DNA from: Cryptomeria japonica
Lineage: Eukaryota > Streptophyta > Pinopsida > Cupressales > Cupressaceae
NCBI RefSeq assembly: GCF_030272615.1
Contig: NC_081412.1
Span: 342,855,870 to 342,919,869 of the forward strand
Reading direction: 5' to 3'
DNA length: 64,000 nucleotides
Shown: positions 48,794 through 61,020 of the stretch, piece after piece
Numbering within the stretch: the first letter of the stretch is position 1
Layout of the letters: each line of letters begins with the position of its first letter
Program-made: the position numbers and the translations under genes
The notes under the pieces: model-generated
Databases searched by the model: none
What the model saw: only the letters and a program-made list of their open reading frames with translations
Told to the model about the DNA's origin: nothing

Positions 48794-50504
48794 ATGGACA
48801 ATGAGCATCATGAATTGTTGATCCTACTTTTGAGTTTTTGCAGCAACATAATTTTCCCTTTGTGACACCTCCATGAGCGCATACTCTTTTGTAGCGAACA
48901 TGAAGTTTTCCTCCTACTGCACAATGGTCTCTCATATTGAGTGAGGTGTCAAGTTTGCAAGTTTTAGTTGTTCCACTTGCAAATCATTTTTTAATACCAT
49001 CATATAATCCTTAAGGATGGTTGCGGTGGGTCCTTGGGGCACTGCTTTTGGTCCTTTGAGCCAAATGACACCTTTACATGAACTTCCAAAAGGAACAAGA
49101 AAAAAATTGCCTATTTTTGGGAGATGGTGCTCAACACCCTGATGAGCACATTGTTTCCTTTTATATTGCGTGTGGTGTTCTTGGTGTTGAACATGAAGAT
49201 GTTTCTGTAAGATTGTTCATTGAAACTTTGCAAGGCACAACTGTTGATTGTTTCTATCATCTTCTGAATAATTGTATTACAAATTGGGCAAGCCTTAGAA
49301 CATTGTTTGAGGCAAGGTTTAAGTTTTCCAAAGATGAGCATGCACTTTTAGCGCAACTGACTCAAATAAAAAAAGAACCGCAAGAGCCCATGCGAGAATT
49401 TGTGGCATAGTTCAATATACTACACAATCGCATTCTGACCTCTTCACAACCCACTGCTGAAAATTTGAAATGTTTCTTTATTAATGCTCAATTGCCAGAA
49501 GTGAGTTTTCTTTTGCGTAGGGATAATCCTACAAATTTAGCTGTTGCACAATAGATGGCCATATTAGTTGAAGATGATCTTATCCTTGCTGGTAAGATAA
49601 GAAAGGATCCTAACAAGGTTAGGAATAATCAAATTCTTGATTTATTATTTCCTTCGACAAATTTTGTTGATCCCATGATTCAAAAGCTTGCAAATGAGTT
49701 GTTAGCACTTAAGAAGTAAATTTCCTCACAAGGAAATACTTCTTATTGTGATTTACAAGAAGGAATCATCCAAATAATGCTTCCAATTATGCTGCACATA
49801 ATCAGAACATGTTACCTCCTTCTCTAGAGAGACATGCCTTGGAAGCATCACCTCAAAATTCAGCTACAGGTTATTATGAAGTTGAATAGAATGATCTTCC
49901 TCCATTTGGTGACGAAGATGCCAATTTTCTTCAAGAAGATGATGCAGAATTGGCTGGCGACTCTAATATTAGGTATATGTAGTACAAATAAGATGATTTG
50001 CCAGATGCACATGATGGAGATGTCTTTGCAGTATTGACTTGTTCGCAAGCACTAGCATCACAACCACCTATCAATGCGAAAAGTGATTATTATACACAAG
50101 TCAAGGATCCTCAACGCTTGCCAATTACTATTGCTAAGCGTGGAACTCCTTTACCAAATCCTCCAAAAGACAACTTCATCCTGAAAGACAATGTGAAGGA
50201 TAAAAGTGTAAGTGCTCCTTCGACTACTGCAAATTTTTCTGCACCTATCAATTCTTCTGCACCTGCATCAAAGACTAGTGCACCTAATGTTTTAAGTTCT
50301 CAAAATGAGAACCTAAATCAATATTTGATGAATTCTTTTCAGTCATTTGATATTTTAGATCATGCTAGGAAGACTAAAGTACAAATGTTTGGGGTAGAAT
50401 ATTTGAGATCCAACCCGGATCAATATGATCATTTGGTCAAATTTGTGAAAGAAAAAGATATTTCCCCAAGTGATCTTCCTAAGTCTAATACATCCAAAAA
50501 ATAA
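48794..50504 (+). pseudogene. Element F gypsy gag
   Basis: The clearest segment is 49078-49410: GDGAQHPDEHIVSFYIACGVLGVEHEDVSVRLFIETLQG and NWASLRTLFEARF are gypsy gag (Retrotrans_gag) blocks. The segment ends at a TAG and then continues in frame (NAQLPEVSFLLRRDNPTNLA). A less conserved part follows, with stops near 49980, then an open Ser/Ala/Pro-rich segment (49998-50504) leading to protease. Possible start at ATG 48794, but the first 280 bp are too broken to be sure. No zinc knuckle recognised. Confidence 0.75.
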
Positions 50505-50916
50505 CTTAGTGAGTTCTCCTTCTCTTGTAGAAAATATAGAACCATTCTATATCTCCTTGTTCATTAATGGTTACAAGCTAAGTAATTGTGTAATTGATTT
50601 CAAAGCATCTAACAATGTTATGCCAACAAAAGTTGCCAACGCTCTTGGTTTAACTTTAACTAAGACATTTGGTAGATGTTTTTTCATGGATAATAAGAAA
50701 GTACCCTTAATAGGTCAGATTAAGGATGCACAATTTGCTTTCGTCACATTTCCCAACAAGAAGATCAAGATAACAGTTTTGGTAGCCGATGTGCCGGCTT
50801 CTTACAGTATACTATTGGGAAGAAATTTTTATTTAGATGTGGGAGGAGAGTTAAACATGGATATGACTAAATCTTGTATTCTTGTCAAGGGAGATATCCA
50901 AAATTTTCTTACATAA
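50470..50916 (+). pseudogene. Element F aspartic protease with altered active site
   Basis: Retropepsin fold: FINGYKLSNCVIDFKASNNVMP aligns with the family's CxIDSGAS block, and YSILLGRNFYLDVGG with the C-terminal strand. The catalytic Asp is kept, but S-G after it is replaced by F-K, so it should be inactive. Confidence 0.82.
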
Positions 50917-51109
50917 AAAGAATCACAAATAACCATTGTGAAATATGACAATCAACGGGCTCAAATTCTCTTTGAGTCATCAAGTATGGGTAAGTATTTC
51001 TTATATACTAATGATGAGTTTGAAGTTGTTCCTGAAAATGGGGGTGTCATCTCACTTGATGAAGATTCAAGTGATTGTAAAAGCATTGTTGTTGAATCCG
51101 TAGGATCCT

Positions 51110-51580
51110 TAACTTCACAAGAACAAACTCTTAGTTTTGATACTATTAGTACTGGTGGCCCAAATGAGGTTTGGACATTGTCGGGGTTGTATTGGTATCT
51201 CTTACTGGTAAAATTTTTCCATTTTTCTTCAAGTTACAATTTGCCAACACTAATAATATTGTTGAGTATGAATCTCTTCTTTTGGGTATGAATGTGGCTC
51301 AAAAAAAAGGGATTAAGAATTTGCATGTTCAGGGTGATGTTGAATTGATTGTTTGCCAGGTCAGAAATATCTATCAGACAAAAAGTGATAAGCTGAGGCA
51401 TTATCGTAAACTTGTGTGGAATTCAATTGAGGCATTTGATGCCTTTGATTTGTCTATTGTTTCATGAGAATCCAATGATAGAGTAGATTCTTTAGCAGTG
51501 TTTGCAACTTCTTTGGTTCAGCATAAGGATTTTCTAGGATCAACGTATATTATTGAAATGATTTTTTGACCGAGTGTTCC
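51110..51580 (+). pseudogene. Element F RNase H-like domain located before RT
   Basis: Readable parts: GVVLVSLTGKIFP, NNIVEYESLLLGMNVAQKKGI (Glu position), LHVQGDVELIVCQV (Asp position), and NDRVDSLAVFATS (final Asp). The first Asp strand is lost in a frameshift near 51160. Followed by the DNWQVFNND and KIPKGLVSLENLFD linker. Same position and linker as in element D. Confidence 0.78.
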
Positions 51581-51844
51581 TGAAAATTCTGACAATTGGC
51601 AAGTGTTTAATAATGATCATCATGTAATCAATTTCTTGCAGATTGCTAATAACTTCGATGACTTGTATTTTGATGGTAGTCAACATCCTTCAAAGGATGC
51701 CATTGAAAGTGTTGTTGAAAAAACTGGCAAAGATTTTCTACAATTGAAAGGCAATAAGATTCCAAAGGGTCTTGTTTCTCTTGAAAATTTGTTTGACAAG
51801 CATGACCGCTATGTTAAAAGCAACATAAATCAGCTGCTAGCTCA

Positions 51845-52764
51845 ATGGAATATGAGCAAGTGAATATTGGGACCAAAATCAATCCAAAGATGGTCAACAT
51901 TGGAAAATGTTGTTCACATGAAGAAAGGCAGAAATTTATTGCATTAATGCAGCAATATATCAATGTCTTGGCCTACTCATATGATGACTTGAAGTCTTTC
52001 CATCCTGAAGAGCTTCATCATGACATTTTGTTGAAGACAAGTGTTTCTCCTTTTCATCAAAAGCAAAGGCAATATAACTCGAAGATTTCCAACACCATCT
52101 TTGCTGAAATTCAGAAAATGTTAAAGGCAAGGATAATCTTCCCTATTCATCACTCCACTTGGATAGCTAATATTGTACCCGTGCACAAGAAGAATAGTAA
52201 GATTTGGATATGTGTTGATTTCTAGAATTTGAATCAGGAATCCTTAAAAGATAATTATCCTTTACCTATCATGGATCATGTCTTACAAGTTGTTACTAGA
52301 TCCGAGATGATGTCCATGTTGGATGGATTTTTGGGTTACAATCAAGTGGAGGTTCTGAACAAGATCAACATAAGACCGCATTTACCATGCCTTGGGGTAC
52401 TTTTGCGTATCATAAGATGCCTTTTGGATTGATAAATGTAGGAGTGAGTTTCCAACGTGCAATGGACTTGGCTTTCTGAAGTTTCCTTGGTAAGTTCATT
52501 GTATTCTATTTGGATGATCTGTATGTTTATTCTAAGATGGGTCAAGATCATTTCTATCATTTGGAGCAAGTGTTGGAGAAGTGTCGCCAACATGGAATTT
52601 CCCTTAATCCCAACAAATCTATTTTTGGGGTAACTGAAGGTAAATTTATCGAGCATATTGTTTCAAAAGAAGGTATCAAAATTGATGCTGAAAGGGTAAA
52701 ACTCATTCATAATCTTTCTTTGCCAACTAGTAAAACTATTGTACATTTTTTTTTGGTAAAGTAA
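51845..52764 (+). pseudogene. Element F gypsy reverse transcriptase
   Basis: Linker SYDDLKSFHPEELHHDI, then IIFPIHHSTWIANIVPVHKK, ICVDF, LKDNYPLP, MLDGFLGYNQV, a TMPWGTFAYHKMPFGL block after a frameshift near 52370, RAMD, FYLDDLYVYS (catalytic Asp pair intact), HGISLNPNKS and KEGIKIDAERVK. All canonical blocks are in order. At least two stops and one frameshift. Confidence 0.9.
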
Positions 52765-53340
52765 ACATTTTGTGAAGGTTTATTCTAGACTTTGCTGAAC
52801 AAACTCATCACATAGTTGACATGATGAAAGGTAATTCTCTTTTCAAGTGGACTCATGAAGGAAAGAAAGCTTTACATTAAATTAAAGAAGCCATGGCAAA
52901 CACCCCAGTTTTGGTATGCCCTGATTATACCAAAGAGTTTATCATGTATAGTTACACATCAGATCATACCTGTTCAACTATACTGATGCATAAGAATAAT
53001 GAGGGTGTAGAATCACCCATTGCATTCATGAGTTATCCTTTAAAGGCTCATGAATTGAAATACTCATAAATGGAGAAGCATTCCTTTGTCGTGGTAAAAG
53101 TGGTAAAACATTTGAGATTTTATATTCTAAATTCGCATTTCATTGCACTTGTTCCTGATGTTGTTGTCAAGACAATTCTCACACAACAGGAGTTTAGAAC
53201 TAAAAGGGACAACTAGGTTGCTAAGATTGAGGAATAGGACATGAAAATTAAGCCTACTAAATTGGTTCGTGGAAAAGGTTTGTGTTAGTTGATAGCCGAT
53301 ACCAAATCAATTGATCAAGTGGTGTTGGAAAATGAAGGCA
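52765..53340 (+). pseudogene. Element F gypsy RNase H
   Basis: After RT: a FKWTHEGKKALH-like start, TPVLVCPDYTKEFIMYSYTSD, PIAFMSYPLKAHELKYS and MEKHSFVVVKVVKHLRFYI blocks. Stops at several points; the first catalytic Asp appears substituted (YSYTSD), as in many dead copies. Confidence 0.8.
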
Positions 53341-53399
53341 TGAATCAAGATCTTCCCAAGGTTCTATTTGTCAGCACCATTGATGAGTAGTATTCTGAC

Positions 53400-54622
53400 T
53401 TGGCGTATCTCTTAAAATATGGAGAGTGTCCTATGCACTTGTCACGCAATGAAAGGCAGACCTTGAAGCTTAAAGCGGTAAATTTTGTCTTATGGGACAA
53501 TGGTTTGTATAAGAACTGTTTAGATGGATATTTCCTATGCTGCATTGACAAGCAACAACAAGTAAGGTTACTTCAATATTTTCATGATCTTTCTTGTGGT
53601 GGACATTTTTCTTCCCCTGTCACTTCACACAAGATTTTGCGTGCAAGATACTATTAGCCAACATTGTTTAAGGACACATACATTTGGGTTCGCAAATGTG
53701 AGCAATGTCAACAGTTTCTTGGTAAGCCTAAGCTAGTTGTACTTCCTCTTAAGACAATTGTAATTGAAGAACCTTTCTAGTAGTGGCGATTGAATTTTAT
53801 TGGACCTGTCAATCCAACATCTAGTGTAGGTCACATGTACATTCTCATAGTGATAGATTACTTCACTAAGTGGGTCGAGGTGATTCCAACTAAGCAAGCT
53901 ACTTCAACAATGGTTTGTCAATTTTTTAAGGAGAACATTGTTTCAAGGTTTGGTGTTCCTCATAAGATAGTAATTGATAATGCTTCATGTTTTTCATCTT
54001 ATGAGATCATTGAATTTTGTTTCAATTATGGTATTACCCTTTCACACTCATCTGACTATTATCCGCAAGGAAATGGTCAAGCTGAGTCAAGCAATAAGAA
54101 CCTTGTTACAATTATCAGAAAGCTTATTGATGAGAGACAACAAACTTGGCACAAAGCTCTCTATAATGCACTATGGGCGGATCATATAACTCCCAGAGAG
54201 CAATTGGCATGTCACCTTTCCAACTTTTCTATGGATTAAATGCTGAGATTCCTATCACCTTGGAATTCCCAGCATTAAAGCTTTCCAAGTCTGTTGAAGA
54301 TGAAACTTACCAAGGTTCACTTGATAAGCGAATTATGTTTCTTTCTCTAATGGAGGAAACAAGAGCAGAGGTGGTGGATATAATTGCAAAATACCAAAGC
54401 CAAGTGAAGGTGTTATTTGACAAGAAGATGACTTCTTGTGAGTTTAGAATTGGTGATCAAGTCTTGTTATGGGACAAGTGGAGGGAACCAAAGGGTTTAC
54501 ATGGGAAATTTGATTCCCTATGGAGAGGCCCCTTCACTATTCATGAAATATGTGGCGAGCATAGTTGCTTGCATACGCAGATGGTACCCCATTCTCACTA
54601 CCTCACGGTGGAGAACATTTGA
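53400..54622 (+). pseudogene. Element F gypsy integrase
   Basis: H2C2 zinc module (FHDLSCGGHFSS, then RKCEQCQQ), core from NFIGPVNPTSSVGHMYILIV (the first catalytic Asp is Asn here), VIDNASCFSS (Asp) and GNGQAESSNKN (Glu), then, after a frameshift near 54180-54239, the C-terminal domain FDKKMTSCEFRIGDQVLLW with GKFDSLWRGPFTI. Ends at 54622. No chromodomain. The following 54623-54804 has no recognised content and no clear PPT. Confidence 0.88.
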
Positions 54623-54973
54623 AGCTCTTTACTCAATGAGGAGCAACATAAAAGGGAAGTTGTACATTTTGTAAAAAATTGTATAGTATTTTCTTTTTTG
54701 AGTCTTATTGTCGCCTAACTCTATAGCCCAATGGATACAGGCACTCAGAGTTCTAGATTCTACAAGCTTCAAGTGGTGTATCTTGTTCCCCAGTCAGAGC
54801 CAGCTGTTGTCCTTGATTTCAGCATGGCTAAAATCATGAGGCAACCCTACGAAATTGGTCCATTTCGTACCTCACATCCTCCAGGAAAGATTGATCGACT
54901 TCATCAGTTAGTCTCTTTTTACTTTTTGTCATTTTCTTTTGTCATTTTTAAGTTATTAGATTTCATAGTTTTT

Positions 54974-56075
54974 CCTGCAAGTTGGACTTTAAAGTCCGAC
55001 TTGCAGGGTCTTTCTAGGTTAGAATTGCACATCAGACTCAGTGTTTTGTAAGTCTATCCTACAGATCAGACTTTAAATTTCGACTTGCAGGAAATTCATT
55101 CCTACAGATTGGACTTTAAAGTCTAACCTATAGGGAAGTTCCCCTTCCACATCAGACTTTAAAGTCCGATGTGCAGTTTTGCATGAATAAAGATGCATGT
55201 CTGACTTTAAAGTCCGACTTGCAAGAAGTCTTTTCCCAAATGTTGGACTTTAAAGTCCAACATGCATGAGGTGCTTTATATTAATGTTGTCAATAATGTA
55301 TTCTTTGAAGGGTATTTATCAGTTTTTTAGGTTTGTTTGGTCTTATTTTTATGCTAATTAAGTTGCTTCTTGCATGCTCTTTAGCTCTCCTTCCATGATT
55401 TTCTGCTGATCATTTCACCGACTTATCCTTCCCGCCGATCAACATTGTTGAGGTAGGGTTTGTTGATTTCTTGGGTTTTTCTTTTTAATCTGCATGTTCT
55501 TTTCATTTCAGTTAGGTTTTTTTTTTCGTTTTTCTTCTAGGTTCATGGTAGAATCAGGGCACATCAGATTTTAAAACTGGATGCCCTAATTTCTTCCTTC
55601 CTTTCTTTCAAACCCCTCTCCTACATGTTGGATTTTAATTTTTCCCCCTCTCCTACATGTTGGATTTTAAAATCCGACATGCAGGAGACGTTCTTCCCTA
55701 CTAACAGGTCGAGTTTTAAAAACCGACGTGTTAACAGGAAGTTTTGTTCTCCCTACATATTGGATTTTAAAGTTCGATATGTAGGCTGGTCTTATCTGAT
55801 CGACATGTCGAGTTTTAAAACCCGACATGTCAATCATTTCTCTTCCCCCTGCACATCAAACTTTAAAGTCTGATGTGCATACTGTTTCTGCATGTTATAT
55901 TTGCATATCGGACTTTAAAGTCTGATATGAAAATTCATTTTTCCCACTTGCATATCGTAATTTAAAGTCCGATATGCAATGAAAGATGTTTTGCCCTTTC
56001 ACATCAAATTTTAAAGTCTGATGTGCAAAATTTTTATTCCTATGGGTAGGTCAAACTTTTTTCTCCGACCTGCCA
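54974..56075. repeat. Palindrome array, 3' LTR copy
   Basis: Same units in the same order as at 42848-43960. The first unit (54974-55007) has one mismatch in 34 bases. Unit 2 has lost its right half (about 55025-55045). Unit 9 has gained an extra half palindrome (about 55615-55640). Most other differences between the arrays are C/T and G/A transitions. Confidence 0.9.
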
Positions 56076-56116
56076 GTTTTTGACAATATTCTTCCCTCCA
56101 TTTTAACTCCCGATTC

Positions 56117-56823
56117 TTGGCCCAGTTGATAAAATTTGGTTTTTTGATGATGATGATTGTCAAAAAAGATAATCCTCGGTGTTGGATGCAGTACTTTGCA
56201 AATGTCAAATCCCTCTCAAGACAAATTAGAGCATTCCACATGTCAATTAGAATCCTCACCAAACAAACAATCATCAAAAAAGATATCCAGAAAGCTCAGT
56301 TGACTCCAATATCAAGGAGATAAAGGATACAAAAATTGGTCATGTGAATATGCAGGAGTTCATTGATCGAGTTGAGAAATCTCCTTCACACTTGTCAAAC
56401 TTGATCAAATCAGAGCTGCACAAAGATGCTTCCTTTCCAGTTGCAGCTCATGATCCAGACTTTGTACTTGTCGTGGCAGATCATTTTGATCCAAACACAA
56501 GACAAGTAAAAGATGCCAACCAGAATGTGGTTATGACATTAGATAGTGTTTTCTTCAATAGTGTGTTCAAGGGATCTCCAGTTGAGGAAGTAGCTGACAT
56601 TACTTAGGAAAGTGCTCAAGAATATTTTGAGAAAAATGAGGCAGAGTGTAAGAAAATGATTAATACACTTTTTCTCTCTACTGCTAGAAATTCCACCACT
56701 TCAAGATGGCCAAAGTATTTGCATAGAAGTAACTTCAATGAGGAATATAATGATATGGTTACCATGTTGGCATGAGTAAAAGGCCTAAAAGATTCTCACT
56801 ATTTTCAAAACTGGATGTGTTAC
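56117..56823 (+). pseudogene. Element F accessory gene, 3' LTR copy, first part
   Basis: Parallel to 44006-44742. Keeps EFIDRVEKSPSHLSNLIKS and DFVLVVADHFDPNTRQV. Better preserved than the 5' copy around 56344-56607 (TLDSVFFNSVFKGSPVEEVADI). Cut by insertion G in the codons just before the IIRKG motif. Confidence 0.75.
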
Positions 56824-58199
56824 CGTTGTTCATCAAAAATGATTAACCCAAGTACACCTGCAATTGATGTATGAAGTAGCCAATTCAATCTATGAAGAAC
56901 CTCAGAGCTTGGACAACATGACAAGGATCTAAATCCTTCTACTCTATAGGCTCTACAAAACCTAGGTGGGTATACCTTTGATGCTTAGAATTAAACCTAT
57001 TACACACCTATGACAGCATCAGCATAACAGATAGATCTCACCAGGGCTCAATAACAAGTAGTTTCTGTAGATAGGCTAGATCTACACATAAAACTCAGCT
57101 ATGTTTGAGCATGAGATAGATGAAACATTTCAAAACATAACATAAAATAAAGATATTCTAATTGGATTTTAAATTGGTTTGAGAGCCCCCTTAATTGCAA
57201 GATCAGTGCCTTATCCAAGGGCAACAGAGTCATACATCAGACTATAAGTGAAAGAACTCATTGCAAATCCATCTTCATCATGAAATATTTTTTGCATTAA
57301 TGCCTTACATAATGCATTACTAAGCTTATCCACATACAATATCAGATCCAGAAGCATGAACCCTATTTTATTGATGTTTGCTCACAGAGTTTAAAATCTT
57401 CCTTGAAGATTACCTACAAATAAGAATTACACTCACAGACACAACTATTTATGACAAACTTGGTCCTCCTTAAGAATCAAATTTGAATAAAATGAAGATA
57501 CATTTCAGAGACAAATTCTGTGTGAATTTGTGCATGCCTTACATACACAAGAACCTGCAACAAATAACACCTATAACATGAATCAAACTCTATTCTATGG
57601 AAAAGGACATTGCCCTGTACAATTTTGAAAAGAACTCAGAATTGGAAGCCATGAAAATATAGAGCATCTCCAAATTTCTAGAACCCCTACAATTGAGAAG
57701 AATTGAGAATAAGAAGAGGAGGGAAAGATCAGATCTGCATAATACACTGCCAAGTGTCTTTTTTTCTAACTGAATTTCAATCCCTTTCTCTTTCCCATGG
57801 AAACTGCTCTCGAAATATCTCATATTTGTTAACATTAACTAGGTGATTGGATTCCTTATGTCGAGAGCTTTCCAGAAATATATAATACTTAGTATTTTGG
57901 CTAAAAATGGACCTCTGGGTGAATTAATTCTGAATATGCCTCTGTCATTTAAATTTTTTCATTTTTTTATATAGTTTCAACTATATAATTTAACTTTGAT
58001 TTTTCTCTCTTTTTTGGCCTGATGCCCTACCACGTGGCAGTCTCTAATTCACTGATGGGGTCTAGTGGGTGCCACCACGGATGACACCTCATCACTTCGC
58101 CACGTGTCCGCCTCGTCACTGCCACTGGGTTGCTTGCTCATCGCCATGTGTCTGCCACCTCAGCACCACGTCACCAGAATCTAGACTGCCTTCTGTCTT

Positions 58200-58412
58200 T
58201 TGCCATTTCGCGATGGCTAACCAACAATCATCTTCGGCTTGCAAAATCATGCGCGTCGTCGATCTTCATCAAACTTGCATGCTATTTAACACTTCGTTTT
58301 CACTGCATTTTCGGCATGAGCTTTTCGCCATTTCACAATAGCTAACCTTCGAGCATCTTCGGCTTGCGAAATCACGTGCACCGTCGATCTTCTTGGAACC
58401 TGCTTACCAGTT
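58200..58412. repeat. Degenerate direct repeat of about 127-bp period in insertion G
   Basis: A block with cgccatttc, ctaacc, catcttcggcttgc, aaatca and gtcgatctt at about 58200-58285 recurs at about 58327-58412. CACGTG palindromes occur near 58031, 58095, 58373, 58506 and 59108. Confidence 0.7.
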
Positions 58413-58799
58413 AAGCTATTTGTTTCCTGCAAAACTCACCTGCCTGGAGATCTGTGCCTGCACGGGGTCTAGCTGGTCACCTCTCAGTCAGCCTTCTCAG
58501 TTGCCTTGGGATCCGCACCCACGTGCATGGGGTCCACTTGGGTGCCCATGAGCACCATCCATCAAAAGCCCTTAAGGATTTCACACTATGGATGTGTGGA
58601 GTATTTCTTATAAATACCAAAAAATTACATTTCCCAGCCAATGTGGGATATTGCCTTTTGCTTGGCATTGTGTATTCTGAAGCTTTTTCTAAGACTTTAA
58701 TGGTGCCTTGCCTGGGGGTTTCAATGCTACAATTACACATAGGAGGAGAAATACAAGGTCATGGCATTAATCAATACACCTGCTAATTGCAATTGCTAA

Positions 58800-59290
58800 A
58801 AATTTAATTGAAAACCCCTCTTTTATCAGCCACGCAAGGGAGGATGCATTGCTGTTTGCATTTGATTAACTTTAAAGCTGCTCTCTTCATCATCCACACA
58901 AAGCTTGAAACTCCATTAATTGCATTTGCTGATGGTTTCTATGCTGAAGTTATAAACTGCTGATAACATCCCCTTCCAACACCACATGAAGCTTGGCAAT
59001 TTGCATTTGTTTGTTTTCAACAACCTTTCTACCACCACGTCAGGGAGGAGGCTACCCTTTGCGTTTGTTTAGAGACTTATGCTACTGCCAAACATGAATG
59101 TCACCTGTTGCACGTGGGGGAGGAGAACTCAAATTTCAATTATTTTATTATGCCCTTCTCCAGCCATCTCGTGCCACAGACAAGGAGGAGAGGATGATAG
59201 CAACTTCTGGTTTTGGTTTATGCAGCCTTCTATCTGGCACGATAGGGTGAGCGATGGTTCCACACTTCAACAATTTGCATTTGCTTGAAG
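58800..59290. repeat. Degenerate repeats built on CCAC..GGGAGGAG and CATTTGC in insertion G
   Basis: Four diverged units of about 100-150 bp, each with a ccac(g)..gggaggag(g) core (near 58828, 59035, 59110, 59180), with an (a)tttgc(a/g)tttg motif and an aagctt motif recurring near them. No frame is preserved across them. Confidence 0.45.
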
Positions 59291-59874
59291 CTTCAATGCC
59301 TGGGTCAACCATCACTGTCAGCAGAGAAAGATAAAGAGAAACGTAAGGGGAGTGGACTAGCATTTACACCTACCAAATCTGCATTATTAAGAAACTTTAC
59401 TGTGGTCACATCCGGTAGCAAGGGTCAATTGATATGTGGCTGCCAATTGCATTTGGTTTCTAAAAACAAATCTATGTTTGTGATGCCAAAGATGTTGCTC
59501 CTCTCTTGGCTGCTCTTGAAGTATTGACACACTTACCCCCGCATTCTTGATGAATACTCTTCAAATCTTGATTTCTCATTGTTTTGATCATTCCATAATT
59601 GAACATATTGTGTTCTATTATCCGCACTAATCCAACTTACTTTCATTGTTATTCCTGTTGAATTCATACTGGAGAAATGTGAATGGAGGGGCATGGCTAT
59701 ATTAGTTAATTACACATTTGTTCAAAACTTTCTTATGACATATCTCATGATTACAATCCATATTTAGATATTCTGAAAATCTCTCAGTGAAAAAAGTCGC
59801 CAATAAAATAATACGGCACAGGCATGAGCCAAGTCGGGCCCCAAAGTGGGTTTGACTAAATTTTTTTTTTGTTT

Positions 59875-60650
59875 TCATGTAACTGACCTCTGAAATGCCT
59901 TAGACACCTTGAACGTACCTCTAGAAATGATCGGCATCATTTTCGGATCATCAAACTGAGTTTCGCAACTTTCAAGCACTTGCGCCACATTTTCGCATTT
60001 AATCGCGAAGACATAATTTTCAAACCGGTTAAAACACCTTTCTAGACCTCGCCATCTGACAGGCATGTACTCTGATATACAAAGATGAACTCTACCAAAT
60101 GGTTTTTCAAGACGAGCCTCGAGTGAAGAGATATTAATTTTCGAAAATGACCAACTTGCTTTGTCAACACTGCGGACCTAATGAAGTCAATGTTCTGGCA
60201 ACACATGATGCCTTTCTTAAAAATATCAAACGACCTCCGTAGACCATCAAATTTGAAACACAAGTACCTTGAAGTACATATTAAATCTTTGAATTCTTAT
60301 TTTGATCAAAAGTATGACTGGGTACAAATGGCGCACTCATGAAAATGGCTACTTTAACTGATGCGGCAACAAATGTACGGATAACTGAAAAAGATGGCTC
60401 AATAGTCCCTTTTGAAAACCGATCAAACGTATTGGCAGAGGCTTGAAATTTGAAACATGACTCATCATTTATACCAACAATATCCTGGAACAAACATTCT
60501 GGAATAACACTCATTGAGGCAACTTTTACACCTATGTGAAATAGGGCTCCGACTAGGCGCTGAAACAGGGACTTGTCAAACCATACAAATTGCAAACATA
60601 TTGAGCTTTGAAAACTGAGCAAATGAATTCATGAAGACTTCAAATTTTGC
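59875..60650 (-). repeat. Degenerate tandem units in the right part of insertion G
   Basis: Minus-strand translations show a recurring pattern (CFKF..........FDRFSKG; CFKFDGLRRSFDIFKKG; the same spacing in WRGLERCFNRFEN), i.e. a degenerate DNA repeat of about 140-190 bp containing TTTCAAATTT and TTTGAT blocks. I regard the protein-like look as a by-product of the repeat. Confidence 0.4.
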
Positions 60651-61020
60651 ACAGAGGCACACTTTTATGCATAGAATTCAATCCATTTTGAAATTCTTTA
60701 TGATAATCAACAGGGCAAAAGATATAAACACCCAAAGTAGGCTACTTAGTAAAATATGCATTTGTGCCTAAAATGCACTTTCAGCTCACCCCTCGAAATG
60801 GGTACCTAGTAAACTTATCCAAATTGAATTTTGAAAGCTGCACATCACTACATAGGCCAAATAAAAGGTGTACAAAAATTTTCCAAGCCTTACTTTAAAA
60901 ACAACTGGCTCCATTTTACCCCCTTTCTAACTAGGCCATTCAAACTGACTCATTTGGAAATGCAGAGCAAAAATTTGAAATGGGCCTCAAAACTTGACCC
61001 AAATTTAATGAGTCCCAATA

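Larger units (their letters stand above)
56824..61020. mobile_element. Insertion G: 4197-bp insertion of unknown class
   Basis: Absent from the 5' LTR, where gttactatat is continuous (44740-44749). Flanked by gttac at 56819-56823 and 61021-61025, a 5-bp target duplication. Ends are cgttgttcat and gagtcccaata: no TG/CA, no terminal inverted repeat and no poly(A). No RT, transposase or helicase frame recognised. Internally it has an AT-rich left part, a GC-richer part (58000-58600) and two zones of degenerate repeats. Confidence 0.7.

Noticed and set aside
58590-58660. snRNA-type promoter (USE plus TATA) on the minus strand
   Set aside because: The USE match is imperfect and no snRNA-like sequence follows at the expected distance.
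56824-61020. Insertion G as a Helitron or a DNA transposon
   Set aside because: It has a target duplication (against Helitron), no CTRR end, and no terminal inverted repeats.
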